Shown here: in pieces, positions 62,258 through 64,000 of the stretch | Layout of the letters: each line of letters begins with the position of its first letter | Position numbering within the stretch: position 1 is the first letter of the stretch | Assembly (NCBI RefSeq): GCF_041262565.1 | Contig: NZ_JBGCCJ010000001.1 | Location: 186,001-250,000, forward strand | DNA length: 64,000 nucleotides | Direction: 5' to 3' | Source of the DNA: Leifsonia sp. EB41 | Lineage (GTDB): Bacteria; Actinomycetota; Actinomycetes; Actinomycetales; Microbacteriaceae | The notes under the pieces: model-generated | The model's database searches: none | What the model was told of the DNA's origin: nothing | The model's input: the letters and a program-made list of their open reading frames with translations, nothing else | Translations under genes and position numbers: made by a program

Positions 62258-62263
62258 AGTCTA
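62258..62263 (-). promoter_or_regulatory. -10 box TAGACT of leaderless dnaG promoter
   Basis: TAGACT lies 6 nt upstream of the dnaG ATG. It is in the 28-bp gap after the DUF4282 gene, so dnaG has its own promoter. Confidence 0.6.
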
Positions 62264-62279
62264 GTGAGCGGGGCCGACC

Positions 62280-63320
62280 TCAGTCGCGCGGCGGGCGCCT
62301 GCGCCGGGTGTTCTGGGCGATCTCGATGATCGCGCAGAAGACCTCGATGGTCACCCGGAGCAGCAGCACGCTCAGGATGGCGGCCACGAGCGTCACCAGG
62401 ACGCCCAGCAGAAACACGAATGCGCCCCCTCCCGGAGACCGGGTCGCGATCGCGATGCCGAGGCTGTTGGCGAAGCCCACCACGATCCCGAGGCCGATCA
62501 GGACGAGCCCGACGACATAGACCGGGCCGGCGAGCTTGCGCGTCACGTAGCTGGTGAAAGTGAAGTCGAACAGCGACGAGAAGAACCGCGAGTCGTCGAG
62601 GCGGTCGGCGAGGTCGTTCATGGTCCGACCGGGCCGCGGGGCGTGCGGGCCGGCTGCGGGAGGCGGCGGGGCGTCCTCGCCGACGGGGGCCCCGTTCGCG
62701 TGCGCGGCACCGCTCGTGTGCGCAGCGGCCGGAGCGGCGGCCTCAGCCGTGGTCTCCGCGGAGGCGGCCGCCGTGGTGTCTTCGGAGACCGCCCCGACCG
62801 GCACCGGCTCGGCGGCGGGAGACGCCGGCAGCAGCTCGGTCTCGGCCTCGGCCGACTCCTCGCTCGCCGTCGCGGGATTCAGGATCTCCGTCTCGGCGGT
62901 CGGGACCCGGTAGAAGTCGTCCGCGGTCGGGAGGACCGCGGTCGCAGCCTCCTCCTCGTGCGGCTCGGCGGTGTCCGCCGCGACGACGGGCTCGGCCGGT
63001 GAGGTCGAAGTGTCGGGCGCCGACGCCGCCTTGCTGCGCGACGCGGCCGGGCGACGGCGCGGCTTCGCGGGCGTCGTGGCCTCCACCGTGTCCTCCGTGG
63101 CGGCCTTGCCCAGCATGGCGTCGAGGATCTCCGGGGCCTCGCCGTTCGGCGAGATGGACTCCGTCTTCGGGATGCGCTTGCGCGGCGAAGGTGCGCGCTT
63201 CGCAGCCGCGGGCCGGGTAGCGGGCGCCGGCTGATCGGGGGCGGGCGCGTGCTCCGCCGCCGCGCCGGGCTCGGCCTCTGTGGGCCGGTCGCCGCCCGTG
63301 GGGGGCTGTGGGCTGCTCAT
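62280..63320 (-). CDS. DUF4282 membrane protein with long disordered N-terminus
   Basis: A 346-residue protein. Residues 1-220 are Ala/Pro/Glu-rich and low-complexity, with repeated AEP/EET clusters, and are probably disordered. Residues ~225-340 form a DUF4282 domain, opening with SRFFSSLFDFTFTSYVTRKL and followed by two membrane helices. The function is unknown. GGAGGAGAG precedes the ATG. Its place between dgt and dnaG is compatible with a replication- or division-linked locus, but no link is shown. Confidence 0.82.
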   Translation of the reverse strand: MSSPQPPTGGDRPTEAEPGAAAEHAPAPDQPAPATRPAAAKRAPSPRKRIPKTESISPNGEAPEILDAMLGKAATEDTVEATTPAKPRRRPAASRSKAASAPDTSTSPAEPVVAADTAEPHEEEAATAVLPTADDFYRVPTAETEILNPATASEESAEAETELLPASPAAEPVPVGAVSEDTTAAASAETTAEAAAPAAAHTSGAAHANGAPVGEDAPPPPAAGPHAPRPGRTMNDLADRLDDSRFFSSLFDFTFTSYVTRKLAGPVYVVGLVLIGLGIVVGFANSLGIAIATRSPGGGAFVFLLGVLVTLVAAILSVLLLRVTIEVFCAIIEIAQNTRRRRPPRD

Positions 63321-63397
63321 GCGTCTCTCCTCCGTCGCCGTCCCTCAAGCATTCTGCACCTGGGCTGTCTATTCAAGCCCAGGCCCGGCGCGCCGGA

Positions 63398-64000
63398 TCA
63401 GTGCTGCACGAGACGCTCGAACCAGCTCAGCGCCGACTGGTCGGTCAGGCTCGCGACCTGGTCGACCACCACGCGCTTGCGCTCCGCGTCGCTGCCGGCG
63501 AGTCGCCAGTCCTCCTGGAATCCCGGGTCCAGCTCCTTCGGCCCGCGCGAGAAGAGCACATCGGCCAGCGCCATCAGCACCTGCCGCTGCTGCGCGTAGA
63601 TCGGCTGACGCGTGTTGCGCGACATCACGAACGTGGCGACGATCCCCTTCAGCACGGCGATCTCCGCCCGGATGGCGTCGGGCACAACCACATCCGCACC
63701 GAACCGGCGAAGCTCCACCCGGCCCGCGCGGTGCTTTGTCTCGTGGACGGCGGCATGCGCGAACCGGCCGATGAGCTGGCTGGTGAGGTTCTTCAGGTGC
63801 GCCTGCGCGCGCCTGCTGCCGTCCCACCGGTCGAGCCAGATGTCCAGGGTGTCGAGACGGTCGAACGCCGCGATCAGCTCGTCATGGCTGAACTCGCCGC
63901 CCACCCACTCGTACATCGAGCTGACCAGATCGTCGTGGTCGACCCGGCTGCCGAGCGCCGCCACGTCGATGTAGCCGTTGACGACGGCGTCCTCGAAGTC
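63398..64000 (-). CDS. dgt: Deoxyguanosinetriphosphate triphosphohydrolase-like protein, 5' end outside the window
   Basis: The C-terminal 200 residues of a dGTPase-type HD phosphohydrolase, which cleaves dNTPs to nucleosides and triphosphate. DFEDAVVNGYIDVAALGSRV at the window edge and SSMYEWVGGEFSHDELIAAF with FDRLDTLDIWLDRWDG are typical of the actinobacterial protein. The HD metal motif lies beyond the edge. The frame continues through 64000. An in-frame GTG at 63964 is an internal codon, not the start. The dgt-dnaG order is common in actinobacteria. Confidence 0.9.
   Translation of the reverse strand, partial: DFEDAVVNGYIDVAALGSRVDHDDLVSSMYEWVGGEFSHDELIAAFDRLDTLDIWLDRWDGSRRAQAHLKNLTSQLIGRFAHAAVHETKHRAGRVELRRFGADVVVPDAIRAEIAVLKGIVATFVMSRNTRQPIYAQQRQVLMALADVLFSRGPKELDPGFQEDWRLAGSDAERKRVVVDQVASLTDQSALSWFERLVQH

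Overview
The window is high-GC chromosomal DNA from an actinomycete, most likely a member of the Microbacteriaceae close to Leifsonia. This is inferred from four things: the aceE - fasR-type regulator - fabD - fabH - acpP - fabF - DUF3145 order, which is the actinobacterial fatty-acid locus; a homodimeric AceE; recurring protein families (DUF6325, SHOCT, DUF4282, Pls/PosA NRPS-like); and at least fifteen genes whose start codon lies 6-8 nt after a TANNNT -10 box, the leaderless pattern common in actinobacteria. I saw no insertion sequence, prophage, integrase, CRISPR array or rRNA. Three tRNA genes are present: Val-UAC, Met-CAU and Asn-GUU.

Layout. 1-9.8 kb: a truncated UvrA-like ATPase, small membrane or secreted proteins, a flavodoxin-fold reductase, a 14-TM drug exporter with its TetR gene, a second MFS exporter, and a VOC protein. 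9.8-14.2 kb: two related minus-strand cassettes, each with an ArsR regulator, an AHSA1/SRPBCC protein and a RibD/DHFR-like reductase, on either side of a DUF6325-SHOCT pair. 14.3-19 kb: a 1569-residue surface protein with ten DUF11-type repeats and a LAxTG sorting signal. 19-23 kb: a class II glutamine amidotransferase, a PhnB-like VOC protein, a zinc-ribbon nuclease-like protein, a steroid-5-alpha-reductase-like membrane enzyme, tRNA-Val and an AhpE-type peroxiredoxin. 23-31.5 kb: pyruvate dehydrogenase E1 and the type II fatty-acid synthesis cluster, ending in a strong terminator, with DUF3145 facing it. 31.6-37.5 kb: PadR, DUF1684, a family A DNA polymerase, two Nudix proteins, a K+ channel and a Rho-N/SAP-like protein. 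37.5-42.8 kb: a Pls/PosA NRPS-like protein translationally coupled to an M1 peptidase. 42.8-49 kb: TetR/aldo-keto reductase, a P-loop kinase, tRNA-Met, a GT4 glycosyltransferase, a DMT transporter and peptide deformylase. 48.9-52.5 kb: a two-component system with a SHOCT membrane protein and a second kinase-like protein lacking the phospho-acceptor His. 52.5-60.2 kb: tRNA-Asn and an Opp/Dpp-type ABC operon with three ATPase domains, ending in a 2-hydroxyacid dehydrogenase. 60.4-64 kb: dnaG, a DUF4282 protein and the 3' part of dgt.

How the genes work together. AceE makes acetyl-CoA next to the FabD/FabH/AcpP/FabF set that uses it, with a PucR/FasR-type regulator between them. Most regulators sit beside their probable targets, with palindromes in the promoter: TetR/MFS, both ArsR modules, PadR, TetR/AKR, and the two-component system, whose flanks carry two near-identical TACTCC-type inverted repeats.

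No stretch longer than 300 bases lacks a gene. The longest intergenic gaps are 23016-23241 (aceE/peroxiredoxin divergent promoters), 60180-60403 (upstream of the ABC binding protein; no distinct site seen beyond the expected promoter) and 44048-44228 (TetR/AKR divergent promoters). The region with the most unusual logic is the 48.9-52.3 kb signalling locus, followed by the 37.5-42.8 kb NRPS-like/peptidase pair and the duplicated ArsR cassettes.
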